Of a stretch of DNA of 64,000 nucleotides, positions 48,847 to 62,507 are shown piece by piece. This stretch comes from Chondrosia reniformis (taxonomy: Eukaryota > Porifera > Demospongiae > Chondrillida > Chondrillidae). The DNA is taken from the NCBI GenBank assembly GCA_947172415.1, contig OX359195.1, positions 6,875,001 to 6,939,000 of the forward strand. The letters run 5' to 3'. Under the pieces are notes generated by a model. That model saw only the letters and a program-made list of their open reading frames with translations. It was not told where the DNA came from and did no database searches. The translations under genes were made by a program, and so were the position numbers. How positions within the stretch are numbered: position 1 is the first letter of the stretch; the number at the start of each line of letters is the position of its first letter.

Positions 48847-51800
48847 ACATCTTGCTGTTTGTTGGAGTTACGACCCTTAATGTACATTAAAATCTACCAC
48901 ACAAAGTTAATGTACGTATGGTGAGAGATAGGGCAAATATGAACAAAAATTGAAACTTCTAAAATTCTTTGGAAATGTTTCATACATGTCTGTGAATGCT
49001 AACATCAAGTATTAGCTTCACATCTTGCTGTTTGTTGGAGTTACCACCCTTAATGTACTTTAAAATCTACCATACAAGTTTAATGTATGGTTAGAGATAG
49101 GGCAAATATGAACAAAAATTGAAACTTCTGAAACTCTTTGGAAATGTTTCATACATGTCTGTGAATGCTGAAATCAAGTATTAGCTTCACATCTTGCTGT
49201 TTGTTGGAGTTACGACCCTTAATGTACATTAAAATCTACCACACAAAGTTAATGTACGTATGGTGAGAGATAGGGCAAATATGAACAAAAATTGAAACTT
49301 CTAAAATTCTTTGGAAATGTTTCATACATGTCTGTGAATGCTAACATCAAGTATTAGCTTCACATCTTGCTGTTTGTTGGAGTTACCACCCTTAATGTAC
49401 TTTAAAATCTACCATACAAGTTTAATGTATGGTTAGAGATAGGGCAAATATGAACAAAAATTGAAACTTTTGAAACTCTTTGGAAATGTTTCATATATGT
49501 CTGTGAATGCTGAAATCAAGTATTAGCTTCACATCTTGCTGTTTGTTGGAGTTACGACCCTTAATGTACATTAAAATCTACCACACAAAGTTAATGTACC
49601 TATGGTGAGAGATAGGGCAAATATGAACAAAAATTGAAACTTCTAAAATTCTTTGGAAATGTTTCATACATGTCTGTAAATGCTAACATCAAGTATTAGC
49701 TTCACATCTTGCTGTTTGTTGGAGTTACCACCCTTAATGTACTTTAAAATCTACCATACAAGTTTAATGTATGGTTAGAGATAGGGCAAATATGAACAAA
49801 AATTGAAACTTCTGAAACTCTTTGGAAATGTTTCATATATGTCTGTGAATGCTGAAATCAAGTATTAGCTTCACATCTTGCTGTTTGTTGGAGTTACGAC
49901 CCTTAATGTACATTAAAATCTACCACACAAAGTTAATGTACCTATGGTGAGAGATAGGGCAAATATGAACAAAAATTGAAACTTCTAAAATTCTTTGGAA
50001 ATGTTTCATACATGTCTGTGAATGCTAACATCAAGTATTAGCTTCACATCTTGCTGTTTGTTGGAGTTACCACCCTTAATGTACTTTAAAATCTACCATA
50101 CAAGTTTAATGTATGGTTAGAGATAGGGCAAATATGAACAAAAATTGAAACTTCTAAAACTCTTTGGAAATGTTTCATATATGTCTGTGAATGCTGACAT
50201 CAAGTATTAGCTTTACATCTTACTGTTTGATGGAGTTACGTCCCTTAATGTACATTAAAATCTAACATACAAAGTTAATGTATTGTGAGAGATAGGGCAA
50301 ATATGAACAAAATTTGAAACTTCTAAAATTCTTTGGAAATGATTCATACATGTCTGTGAATGCTGACATCAAGTTTTAGCTTCACATATTACTGTTTGAT
50401 GGAGTTACGACCCTTAATGTACATTAAAATCTCCAACACAAAGTTAATGTATTGTGAGAGATAGGGCAAATATGAACAAAAATTGAAACTTCTAAAACTC
50501 TTTGCAAATGTTTCATACATGTCTGTGAATGCTGACATCAAGTATATTGGCTTCACATCTTGCTGTTTGATGGAGTTACGACCCTTAATGTACATTAAAA
50601 TCTCCAACACAAAGTTAATGTATTGTGAGAGATAGGGCAAATATGAACAAAAATTGAAACTTCTAAAACTCTTTGCAAATGTTTCATACATGTCTGTGAA
50701 TGCTGACATCAAGTATATTGGCTTCACATCTTGCTGTTTGATGGAGTTACGACCCTTAATGTACATTAAAATCTCCAACACAAAGTTAATGTATTGTGAG
50801 AGATAGGGCAAATATGAACAAAAATTGAAATTTCTAAAACTCTTTGGAAATGATTCATACATGTCTGTGAATGCTGACATCAAGTATTAGCTTCACATAT
50901 TACTGTTTGATGGAGTGACGACCCTTAATGTACATTAAAATCTCCAACACAAAGTTAATGTATGGTGAGAGATAGGGCAAATATGAACAAAAATTGAAAT
51001 TTCTAAAACTCTTTGGAAATGATTCATACATGTCTGTGAATGCTGACATCAAGTATTGGCTTCACATCTTGCTGTTTGATGGAGTTACGACCCTTAATGT
51101 ACTTTAAAATCTAACATACAAGTTTAATGTATTGTGAAGAGATAGGGCAAATATGAAAAAAAATTGAAACTTTTAAAACTCTCTAGAAATGTTACATAAA
51201 TGTCTGTCAATACTGACATCAAGTATTAGCTTCACATCTTGCTGTTTGATGGAGTTACGACCCTTAATGTACATTAAAATCTCCAACACAAAGTTAATGT
51301 ATTGTGAGAGATAGGGCAAATATGAACAAAATTGAAATTTCTAAAACTCTTTGGAAATGATTCATACATGTCTGTGAATGCTGACATCAAGTATTAGCTT
51401 CACATATTACTGTTTGATGGAGTGACGACCCTTAATGTACATCAAAATCTCCAACACAAAGTTAATGTATGGTGAGAGATAGGGCAAATATAAACAAAAA
51501 TTGAAATTTCTAAAACTCTTTGGAAATGATTCATACATGTCTGTGAATGCTGACATCAAGTATTGGCTTCACATCTTGCTGTTTGATGGAGTTACGACCC
51601 TTAATGTACTTTAAAATCTAACATACAAGTTTAATGTATTGTGAAGAGATAGGGCAAATATGAAAAAAAATTGAAACTTTTAAAACTCTCTAGAAATGTT
51701 ACATAAATGTCTGTCAATACTGACATCAAGTATTAGCTTCACATCTTACTGTTTGATGGAGTTACAACCCTTAATGTACATTGAAATCTCCAACAAAAAG

Positions 51801-52828
51801 TTAATGTATGGTGAGAGATAGGGCAAATATGAACAAAAATTAAAACTTCTAAAACTCTTTGGAAATGTTTCATACATGTCTGTGAATGCTGAAATCAAGT
51901 AGTAGCCTCACATCTTGCTGTTTGTTGGAATTACGGCCCTTAATGTACTTTAAAATCTACCATATAAGTTTAATGTATGGTGAGAGATAGGGCAAATATG
52001 AACAAAAATTAAAACTTCTGAAACTCTTTGGAAATGTTTCATACATGTCTGTGAATGCTGAAATCAAGTATTAGCTTCACATCTTGCTGTTTGTTGGAGT
52101 TACGACCCTTAATGTACATTAAAATCTACCACACAAAGTTAATGTACCTATGGTGAGAGATAGGGCAAATATGAACAAAAATTGAAACTTCTAAAATTCT
52201 TTGGAAATGTTTCATACATGTCTGTGAATGCTAACATCAAGTATTAGCTTCACATCTTGCTGTTTGTTGGAGTTACGACCCTTAATGTACATTAAAATCT
52301 GCAATACAAAGTTAATGTATGGTGAAGAGATGGGCAAATATGAACAAAATTTGAAACTTCTGAAACTCTTTGGAAATGTTTCATACATGTCTGTGAATGC
52401 TGAAATCAAGTATTAGCTTCACATCTTGCTGTTTGTTGGAGTTACCACCCTTAATGTACTTTAAAATCTACCATACAAGTTTAATGTATGGTTAGAGATA
52501 GGGCAAATATGAACAAAAATTGAAACTTCTGAAACTCTTTGGAAATGTTTCATATATGTCTGTGAATACTGACATCAAGTATTGGCTTCACATCTTGCTG
52601 TTTGATGGAGTGACGACCCTTAATGTACATTAAAATCTCCAACACAAAGTTAATGTATGGTGAGAGATAGGGCAAATATGAACAAAAATTGAAACTTCTA
52701 AAACCCTTTGCAAATGTTTCATACATGTCTGTGAATGCTGACATCAAGTATTAGCTTCATATGTTGGTGTTTGAAAGAGTTACAGCAATAAATGTGTATT
52801 ATATTTATATATACGATAATTGTACAAG
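48847..52828 (-). repeat. Satellite array, R orientation, with dimeric and trimeric higher-order units
   Basis: About 23 monomers. From 48850 to 50150 two monomer types alternate (TTACCACCC against TTACGACCC), giving a repeat of about 342 bp. From about 50870 to 51780 a unit with ACATAAATGTCTGTCAATAC recurs at about 500 bp spacing. The last units match those left of the CACTA element. Confidence 0.9.
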
Positions 52829-54630
52829 AGAGAGTGAACACATCATTATTTTGAAATTTACAGAAAATCAAGTGATGTGTTATAGAAAAAAGTATCAGCA
52901 AGATCACAGTGTCTCAAATATAATGAAATATCAATACAAATGAGTCCTGGCATGCTACCATAGAAATATACACTATATATAATTAAGTTAGAAGGGGTTA
53001 ATCCATGGGGTGGATTTTCTAGCAAAAAATATGGTTTGCGAGGTGGAAATAGATATCTTGCTAGCATCTTGAAGAATTCTTCTAGTAACTGATCTTTGAG
53101 GATTGCAGGTGTCTTTAATAAATCGATCCAGTGCATTTTGAGTGTTAATACTCCAGTGTCCTAATGAGCCGATTTCTAGTGTATCGAACATTACAGTATA
53201 TCCTTTCATCTTTAGATCTGCCACAAGTTGGATGTAATTTGGTTTTGAATGTTTGAATGATCGGGCTGAGGCAAAGTTCTTATCAGTGTTTGTACAGATA
53301 GTCAATTCTAGAATTTGGAATTTCTTTTCTTTATTAGACATAGCTACCAAGTCTGGTCTTGCAGAGGTGGAGAGGATGGAGGGAGGAATAGTGGCATGGG
53401 GTGTGTCTGATGCTCTTACCCCCTCAATATCAGCAAAGAGATTATATTCTTTTTGGATTAGTGGCTGGAGTGACTTCCAAAGGTGTTTCAAGACCTGATC
53501 ATGTCTCCATGAATAACGTCCGTCGTTTAGGGCAACAGAACAATGGTTAAGTATATGTTTTGCGTTAGCATTAACTGAACCACATAGGTGGCAAGAGGGG
53601 TCAATTCTTAGCTTCCATCGTTTCAATGTGATGGGTGTTGGTAAACATTCTAGGGAGGCTCGAAGTACAAAAGATAACTGCCCCCTTGGAAGGCAGGTTA
53701 TCAGACGTTTCCAGAGGCCTGTTTCACTCTCTAGTGTGGTTATTTCTTTTAGTTGGCCTTGGACTGATAGACTTTCCAGTTTAGAGTCCCAGTGTTCTTT
53801 TCGTCTTTGATAGAATCTCAGCTTTATTTCTCTTTGTCTTTTGGTTCTACTTCTGGCTGGGTTGAAAGAATTGGTGGCTAGGTGGGAGCAGGTTCTGGCT
53901 GTTTCAGCTGCTAAGGGTGGAATTTGCTCCCGATTCAAGAATTCTGGTGACTGTAAAAGAGATATAGTTTCTTGAACCAATGGATCTGTTGATGAGAGGA
54001 CAATAGAGAGATGGGAGGTCTTAGCCTTCTCAGCCATATGAGGAAGATAGGGAACATCTAAGATCTCCGGATGATATAACACAGCAAGTGTAGAACACCT
54101 TGGAAGGCCTAACCATGACTTCAGAGATCTATTGACAATGGATTGAAGCCTGGTGATGGTAGTCTTTCTGATTGCATTAACAGCTAGATGGAAGTGCAAT
54201 GAAGGGGCTAGATAGTGCGAGTAGATCCACGTCTTATATTCACCCCTAACATTACTTGAGTCAATATTATTAAGAGCAGATTGAACTTTGGTCGTTAAGC
54301 TAGTACCTGCAGCTGAATAGGCAGCTGATGGACAGTGTGCTAGGAATTTCCCAAGGAACTTTGAGGGATTCCTGCTAATATTAGTTGTTTCGCCTGTACC
54401 TAGTCTGAATGTAACAGATTTATCAACTGAGGAACCATTAAAGGCGAAGGAGATACACTTTTCAGGTTTTAGATGGAGATCAAGCTCCTTACATTTCGTG
54501 TCCAGTGTGGACAGGATGGATTGATGCTCTGCCTTATCTGTGGATAAGACAGAGAGGTCATCGGCAAATGCTTTAATTCGATGTGGTGAGGAGTAGAGAG
54601 GCAGCATAGGTACTATAGGTGGTTCCTAAA
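52829..54630 (-). mobile_element. 5'-truncated non-LTR retrotransposon with restriction-like endonuclease
   Basis: Interrupts the junction seen intact at 35780 and 56850 (GTACAATACTATAAATGGCC), leaving GTACAA at the left and ATACTATAAATGG at the right. The 3' end (left, minus strand) has no poly(A), as usual for RLE-type elements. Target duplication absent or at most 2-3 bp. Confidence 0.8.
52988..54607 (-). pseudogene. RT C-terminal half, zinc knuckle and RLE domain fragment
   Basis: 539 codons, open at the 5' side. It opens inside the reverse transcriptase palm with AFADDLSVLS (the Y/F-ADD catalytic box), continues through the thumb, a zinc knuckle CHLCGSVNANAKHILNHC, and a restriction-like endonuclease with ARPDLVA and ILELTI (PD-(D/E)xK type), then LEIGSLGHWS. 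This order is that of R2/NeSL/HERO-like non-LTR elements. The N-terminal DNA-binding and finger regions are missing, so it cannot mobilise itself. Confidence 0.85.
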
Positions 54631-54631
54631 A

Positions 54632-55633
54632 ATACTATAAATGGCCGACCGTGAGTAGGTACCAAATGCGATACTATAATATATATCCGAATAACTAGAG
54701 CGCTTCCAAAGATTTCTTATACACATGGATATGCACTGTATAGTACTTGATTGTTGTTGAAGCAGTATTTATCCACATACATTATATGGATGTCGTTAAA
54801 GTGAAATTTTGCCGATCGACGGCCAACGAAACTCCAAAGAAGAAAAGTTGGACCATACCGAACGCTACCATCCACGACGCTCAGAGGCCGGGATCGGTGG
54901 TAACGCTCTGCCGAGTTGAGCTTTGGGTGTCACTTGCGTGAGAAGAACCAGTTCTTCTCGATATGGCCGACTCATATGAATCCTAAGATATCAGATGCCA
55001 ATCCCACATTACGTGGAACCCCCCCCGAAATCCGGATTATTGGTGAGCACGTCTCTATGGCACCAACCGATTAGGAGACAGCTTCAGAGTCTAAGCGCTA
55101 CCAACCTCTATGGGAACCGCAACCACCATAGAGATGTGTCCAGGTAGGCCTACTTTATAAGGTTTTGCGCTTCTATTTAAACAACAAAATTTCAAAAGGA
55201 AACGATTGTGGTTGGCGCTATTCCATACTTAAGAATAGGGTATTTGCAAGAAAAATGTAGTCAAATTATATCAAGTTAATTCGGGATCAGTGCATCGTTC
55301 CAAGCCATTTTAAAGGTATATCCAGTATTTGTGGTTCATCTAGAAACTGGGAAAAATGGATAGAATCCTGTAAGTGTCTTGATTGGCGGAGGAGAACTAC
55401 TTTTCTGGTCCCATGTAGAAACGATTTTAGCGAGAGGTGTTCCGATATGAAGGTAAACTAGTATAACCAGCCACACTCAATCTCAATTGCTGTAATAGTA
55501 TAATGGCTACCTGCCTCTATATAAAGACCGTCTGATAGCTGCGTTCTGGACTGTCCCTGCGTGTTTCTAGTAGTCCCATTCATGTCAAATCATTTTAGCT
55601 TGGTATGCCGATAATTTCCATAATAGTATCGCA
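54632..55633 (+). repeat. Core element B2
   Basis: Third copy, invariant segment at about 54815-55166, differing from B1 by one extra C in the poly-C run and a few substitutions. Its left satellite context has been displaced by the retrotransposon. Confidence 0.8.
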
Positions 55634-56856
55634 CGATATAAATGCTACACCATTAAAGGTGTATATTAGAAATTTAATGTACATTAAGTGCTGTAACTCT
55701 TCCAAATGAAAAGATATGAATCTGAAACTCTATCTCAGTATTCACAAAGATGTATGTAAGGTTTTCATTGAGTTTTGCAAATTTTGATATCTATTCTAAT
55801 TTGCCCTATCTCTCACCATACGTAATGTATGGTGAGAGATAGGGCAAATATGAACAAAACTTGAAACTTCTAAAACTGAATGGTAATGTTTCATACATGT
55901 CTGTGAATGCTGACATCAAGTATTAGCTTCACATCTTACTGTTTGTTGGAGTTACGACCCTTAATGTACTTTAAAATCTAACATACAAGTTTAATGTATG
56001 GTGAGAGATATATAGGGCAAATATGAACAAACATTAAAATTTCTTAAACTCTTTGGAAATGTTTTATACATGTCTATGAATGCTGACATCAAGTATTAGC
56101 TTCACATCTTGCTGTTTGTTGGAGTTACGGCCCTTAAGGTACTCTAAAATGTAACATACAAGTTTAATGTATTGTGAGAGATAGGGCAAATATGAACAAA
56201 AATTAAAACTTTTAAAACTCTTTGGAAATGTTTCATACATGCCTGTGAATGCTGACATCAAGTATTAGCTTCACATCTTGCGGTTTGATGGAGTTACGAC
56301 CCTTAATGTACTTTAAAATCTACCATACAAAAGTTAATGTGTGGTGAGAGATATACGTATAGGGCAAATATGAACAAACATTAAAACTTCTTAAACTCTT
56401 TGGAAATGTTTCATACATGTCTATGAATGCTGACATCAAGTATTAGCTTCACATCTTGCTGTTTGTTGGAGTTACGACCCTTAATGTACTTTAAAATCTA
56501 ACATACAAGTTTAATGTATGGTGAGAGATAGGGCAAATATGAACAAAAATTAAACTTCTAAAACACTTTGAAAATGTTTCATACATGTCTGTGAATGCTG
56601 ACATCAAGTATTAGCTTCACATCTTACTATTTGAAGGAGTTACGATCCTTAATGTACACTAATATCTGCCCTACAAAGTTAATGTATGGTGAGAGATAAG
56701 GCAAATATGAACAAATATTGAAACTTATAAAACTGTTTGGAAATGTTTCATATATGTCTGTGAATGCTGACATCAAGTATTAGTTTCATATGTTGGTGTT
56801 TGAAAGAGTTACAGCAATAAATGTGTATTATATTTATATATACGATAATTGTACAA
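55634..56856. repeat. Satellite array: one F monomer, then R monomers
   Basis: The same diverged F monomer as after B1, a palindromic junction near 55820-55835 (CACCATACGTAATGTATGGT), then about six R monomers. Confidence 0.88.
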
Positions 56857-57860
56857 TACTATAAATGGCCGACCGTGAGTAGGTACCAAATGCGATACTA
56901 TAATATATGTATATCCGAATAACTAGAGCGCTTCCAAAGATTTCTTATACACATGGATATGCACTGTATAGTACTTGATTGTTGTTGAAGCAGTATTTAT
57001 CCACATACATTATATGGATGTCGTTAAAGTGAAAATTTGCCGATCGACGGCCAACGAAACTCCAAAGAAGAAAAGTTGGACCATACCGAACGCTACCATC
57101 CACGACGCTCAGAGGCCGGGATCGGTGGTAACGCTCTGCCGAGTTGAGCTTTGGGTGTCACTTGCGTGAGAAGAACCAGTTCTTCTCGATATGGCCGACT
57201 CATATGAATCCTAAGATATCAGATGCCAATCCCACATTACGTGGAACCCCCCCGAAATCCGGATTATTGGTGAGCACGTCTCTATGGCACCAACCGATTA
57301 GGAGACAGCTTCAGAGTCTAAGCGCTACCAACCTCTATGGGAACCGCAACCACCATAGAGATGTGTCCAGGTAGGCCTACTTTATAAGGTTTTGCGCTTC
57401 TATTTAAACAACAAAATTTCAAAAGGAAACGATTGTGGTTGGCGCTATTCCATACTTAAGAATAGGGTATTTGCGAGAAAAATGTAGTCAAATTATATCA
57501 AGTTAATTCGGGATCAGTGCATCGTTCCAAGCCATTTTAAAGGTATATCCAGTATTTGTGGTTCATCTAGAAACTGGGAAAAATGGATAGAATCCTGTAA
57601 GTGTCTTGATTGGCGGAGGAGAACTACTTTTCTGGTCCCATGTAGAAACGATTTTAGCGAGAGGTGTTCCGATATGAAGGTAAACTAGTATAACCAGCCA
57701 CACTCAATCTCAATTGCTGTAATAGTATAATGGCTACCTGCCTCTATATAAAGGCCTTCAGATAGCTGCGTTCTGGACTGTCCCTGCGTGTTTCTGGTTG
57801 TCCCATTCATGTCAAATCATTTTAACTTGGTATGCCGATAATTTCCATAATAGTATCGCA
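56857..57860 (+). repeat. Core element B3
   Basis: Matches B1 without gaps at a constant offset of 21,070 bp; invariant segment at about 57043-57393. Part of a duplicated block of about 2 kb (see findings). Confidence 0.8.
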
Positions 57861-58750
57861 CGATATAAATGCTACACCATTAAAGGTCGTATAGTAGAAA
57901 TTTAATGTACATTAAGTGCTGTAACTCTTCCAAATGAAAAGATATGAATCTGAAACTCTATCTCAGTATTCACAAAGATGTATGTAAGGTTTTCATTGAG
58001 TTTTGCAAATTTTGATATCTATTCTAATTTGCCCTATCTCTCACCATACGTAATGTATGATGAGAGATAGGGCATGCAAACTTCTAAAATTCTTTGGAAA
58101 TGTTTCATACATGTCTGTGAATGCTAACATCAAGTATTAGCTTCACATCTTACTGTTTGTTGGAGTTACGACCCTTAATGTACATTAAAATCTGCCCTAC
58201 AATATTAATGTACGTATGGTGAAGAGATGGGCAAATATGAACAAAAATTAAAACTTTTAAAACTCATTGGAAATGTTTCATACATGTCTGTGAATGCTGA
58301 AATCAAGTATTAGCTTCACATCTTGCTGTTTCTTGGAATTACGGCCCTTAATGTACTTTAAAATCTACCATACAAGTTTAATGTACGTATGGTGAGAGAG
58401 ATAGGGCAAATATGAACAAAATTTGAAACTTCTGAAACTCTTTGGAAATGTTTCATATATGTCTGTGAATACTGACATCAAGTATTGGCTTCACATCTTG
58501 CTGTTTGTTGGAGTTATGGCCCTTAATATAATGTACTTTAAAATCTACCATACAAGTTTAATGTATTGTGAGAAATAGGGCAAATATGAACAAAATTTGA
58601 AACTTCTGAAACTCTTTGGAAATGTTTCATACATGTCTGTGAATGCTGAAATCAAGTATTAGCTTCACATCTTGCTGTTTGTTGGAGTTACGACCCTTAA
58701 TGTACATTAAAATCTGCAATACAAAGTTAATGTATGGTGAAGAGATGGGC
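57861..58750. repeat. Satellite array: one F monomer, then R monomers
   Basis: Mirrors the right side of B1 up to about 58590, then diverges, and ends at a tail-to-tail R/F switch near 58750. Confidence 0.88.
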
Positions 58751-59628
58751 AAATATTTGGTATACCAGTATATTAATGTACATTTGGTACTCTAACTCTG
58801 TCAAATGGAAAGATGTGAAGCTACAACTTGGTGTCATTATTCACAGACATGTATGAAACATTTCCAATGAGAATTTGAAATTTTCATAAATCTTTACATT
58901 TGCCCTATCTCTCACCATACATTAATTTGGTATTCCAGTATATTAATGTACATTTGGTACTCTAACTCGGTCAAATGGAAAGATATGAAGCTACAACTTG
59001 GTGTCAGCATTCACAGACATGTATAAAACATTTCTAATGAGAATTTGAAATTTTCATAAATCTTTACATTTGCCCTATCTACGTACCATGCATTAATTTG
59101 GTATTCCAGTATATTAATGTACATTTGGTACTCTAACTCTGTCAAATGGATAGATATGAAGCTCAAACTTGGTGTCAGCATTCACAGACATGTATGAAAC
59201 ATTTCCAATGAGAATTTGAAATTTTCATAAATCTTTACATTTGCCCTATCTCTCACCATACATTAATTTGGTATACCAGTATATTAATGTACATTTGGTG
59301 CTCTAACTCTGTCAAATGGAAAGATGTGAAGCTACAACTTGGTGTCATTATTCACAGACATGTATGAAACATTTCCAATGAGAATTTGAAATTTTCAAAA
59401 ATCTTTACATTTGCCCTATCTCTCACCATACATTAACTTTGTATAGTAGTAATTTAAAGTACATTATATTAAGGGCTGTAACTCTTCCAAATGGAGAGAT
59501 ATGTATCTAAAACTCTATCTCAGTATTCACAGAGATGTATGTAAGGTTTCCAATGAGTTTTGCAAATTTTGAAATCAGGTCAAATTTGCCCTATCTCCCA
59601 CCATACATTAACTAACCCTAATTGCGTA
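58751..59628 (+). repeat. Satellite array, F orientation
   Basis: About five F monomers leading into core A2, ending with the same diverged monomer subtype that precedes A1. Confidence 0.88.
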
Positions 59629-60640
59629 ATACTATAATGGCCGACCATGAGTAGGTGTAAGAGTGAAAATGCGGTACTGTATATATTTTTGAAAATTAGA
59701 ACTCTTTGAAAGATTTCTTATACACATGGATATGCACTGTGAAGTACTTGATTGTTGTTGATGCAGTATCTATCCACATATATTATATGGATGTCGTTAA
59801 AATGAAATTTTGCCAATCGACGGCCAACGAAACTCCAAAGAAGAAAAGTTGGACCATACCGAACGCTACCATCCACGACGCTCAGAGGCCGGGATCGGTG
59901 GTAACGCTCTGCCGAGTTGAGCTTTGGGTGTCACTTGCGTGAGAAGAACCAGTTCTTCTCGATATGGCCGACTCATATGAATCCTAAGATATCAGATGCC
60001 AATCCCACATTACGTGGAACCCCCCCGAAATCCGGATTATTGGTGAGCACGTCTCTATGGCACCAACCGATTAGGAGACAGCTTCAGAGTCTAAGCGCTA
60101 CCAACCCCTATGGGAACCGCTACCACCATAGAGATGTGTCCAGGTAGGCCTACTTTATAAGGTTTTTTGCCTCTATTTAAACCACAAAATTTCGAAAGAA
60201 AACGGTTGTGGTTGGCGCTATTCCATACTTAAGAATAGGGTATTTTCGAGAAAAATATGGTCCACTTATTTAAAGTTAATTACAGATCAGGGCATCGTTT
60301 CAAGCAATTTTGCACATATATTCCGTATTTGTGGTCCATCTCGAAACAGGAGAAAATGGATAAAATCCTGTATGTGTCTTCATAAGCCGAGGAGAACGGC
60401 ATTTCTGGTGCCGTGTAGAAACGATTTTAGCGAGAGGTGTTCCGATATCAACGTTTAATACTATAACCAGTCACATTCAATCTCAATTGCTGTAAAACGA
60501 TATCGCCTACTTACTTCTATATAGATTCATTCTGATAGGAGGGTTTGAACTGTCTCTGTGTATTTCTAGTTGGTCCCATGCATGTAAAACCTTTTGCCTT
60601 CAAGTGTTCCGATATTTTATATGAACGTATCGCACGATAT
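59629..60640 (+). repeat. Core element A2
   Basis: Matches A1 without gaps at offset 27,398; invariant segment at about 59816-60168 with the same T6 run. Its right flank is interrupted by a retrotransposon fragment. Confidence 0.8.
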
Positions 60641-60656
60641 ACATTTACTGTACTAT

Positions 60657-61855
60657 ATAATAATAATAATGATTTTTATTAATGTGACATGCTATTCTGA
60701 AAAAAAAAAAGATCAGTCAGAAATAGCCCAACCCATGGTGGGTTTACAAGTCACTGGGTATACATTTCCAGGGCCATGCAGGGAGGGTGTGTGTATTACA
60801 AAACCTTTATGGAACAAAAATTAGTGAGAATGAGTGAGAGATTTACGATGAATGTACATACTGTAAATATAATTTGAGATCTTTTGATTTGGGTATGTTG
60901 GGATGAAGTGTTTTTTTTGGATACTTGGGTAAGAGTAGAAGTTAGGGGATAAAAGTGAGCATTCAGCAAAAAGATTACATCTTATATGATTGAAAGCTGG
61001 ACAGGTTGTAATAAAATGAGTGGAGTCCTCTATTGCACCACAGTTACACAGCTGGCAAATCCTGCTCTCCAGATCAACCTTAGGGTGTCTCAATCTGCCC
61101 TTCTCAATTTCGAGAGGGAGGCACCCACACCTCAGGGCTGCCAGGACTCTCCTTTTATCAAAATTACCAGTCCTTATATAGTCATCAGTTGAGGGCGTTC
61201 TCTTAATGAGCCTGTAGTCAGCTAACCTGCCCCCAGATCTACTATTTTTGTCTATAGTGTCTAGTCTTAAGGTCCAATCTTGTAAGGCTAATTTATTTAT
61301 AAGTTGCATTGTATGACTGAGGAAGTGTGATCTATCATACATGATGGTGTTCATGAAATTACTGGGGTTAGAAATAGCAGGATAAGGAGCATCATTGGGG
61401 GTAATTAATTTAGAGATTACATCCATAACATTGCTATTCCATGTATCTTTGAGGTTAAGTTTGGCTAAAAACAATAATACCTTCTTGGGCATGCATTTAA
61501 TAGGGAGACCACAAAGGTGATGCCAGAATTTAATGGTGGTAAATTTAGTATGCCAGTGTAATGGCTTCCAGTTTAGTTCACCCATGAGTCCGACAAGAGG
61601 AGCAGTCTTACCAAGGCCTATAAATGATCTCATGACATTGTTTTGTACCAATTCAAGGGCCTGATATTCTTTTGCACCCCAGACATGTGAGCTATAACTA
61701 ATTATACTTAGGACTAGTGTTCGGTATAGATGACTAAAGACATTATAATGGAAGTTACCATACGCTCTAGATTTAGCTGTTAAGAGGTTGGCAGCTTTGG
61801 AGGCTTTCTTGGATATTAATGCAATGGAATTGCTCCAGGTTAAATGTTCATATAT
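60657..61855 (-). mobile_element. 5'-truncated non-LTR (LINE) retrotransposon fragment
   Basis: Interrupts the palindromic TACTATATATATAGTA region seen intact at 33253. The 3' end (left) carries a short ATT/TTA-type tail. Coding on the minus strand. Boundaries approximate to a few bases because the flanks are TA-rich. Confidence 0.75.
60821..61855 (-). pseudogene. Reverse transcriptase C-terminal fragment with zinc-binding motif
   Basis: Open frame from the truncated 5' edge to a stop at 60821. It shows the RT thumb-like YSSHVWGAKEYQALELVQNN and a C-terminal CQLCNCGAIEDSTHFITTC zinc-binding element typical of LINE ORF2 C-termini. The RT catalytic box and the endonuclease are absent. Clade not assigned. 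Confidence 0.7.
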
Positions 61856-62075
61856 TGTATATATAGTAATTTTAATTTTAGTACTGTAACTCTGTCAAAT
61901 AAAAGATATGAAGTTCAAACTTGGTGTAGGCATTCACAGATATGTATATATTCCAATGAGAATTTGAAATTTTCATAAATCTTTTCCTTTGCCCTACGTA
62001 TCTCTCACCATACATTAATTTGGTATTCCAGTATATTAATGTACATTTGGTGCTCTAACTCTGTCAAATGTATTG
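61856..62075 (+). repeat. Right edge of the satellite domain, F monomers
   Basis: Just over one F monomer, matching the sequence right of A1 (33255-33470). It stops at GTCAAATG (about 62070), beyond which satellite similarity is lost. Confidence 0.85.
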
Positions 62076-62183
62076 TTTTAATCATCATCAGCAATACATT
62101 GTTACATTTCAAATTGTGTATTTCAGTCTCCAAACAGAAATATCATATGGTAGTATGTATGGAACAAAATCATTGTGGTTTGC

Positions 62184-62507
62184 TCAGAGATTTCGGTCTG
62201 GATTGTAGCTGTCAATAATAAACACTATTGCACTCTTCACTAAGATGTGTTGCGACCAAGTAGACCTGCTCAACTGCTGTCTGCCGTTCTGCTTCTTCAC
62301 TGTAACTCTGGCTACTCTAAATCCAATGGTAGTCTTGGCGTCTCCTAGGAGACCATCCGAGGAACCAGTACCCAAGTTACTCTCACCAGTAAAGTAGTTC
62401 AGTATGGTGGTCTTGCCCGCTCCATCCAACCCCAACATCACCACCTGAGTTGCCAAGTGACTTGTACTGCTTCTTCCTGGCATGTGACACAAGACTCTCA
62501 ATCCCAT
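62184..62507 (-). pseudogene. Truncated ARF-like GTPase
   Basis: 107 codons. The P-loop GLDGAGKTT (26-34) and switch I TTIGFRV are clear, and IVFIIDSYNPDRN corresponds to the strand after G3. The WDVGGQ motif is degenerate (QNGRQ), and the G4 NKxD and G5 segments are missing because the frame stops at 62184. It lies about 110 bp from the edge of the satellite domain. Either a pseudogene or a short, non-canonical GTPase; no downstream exon was found. Confidence 0.7.
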
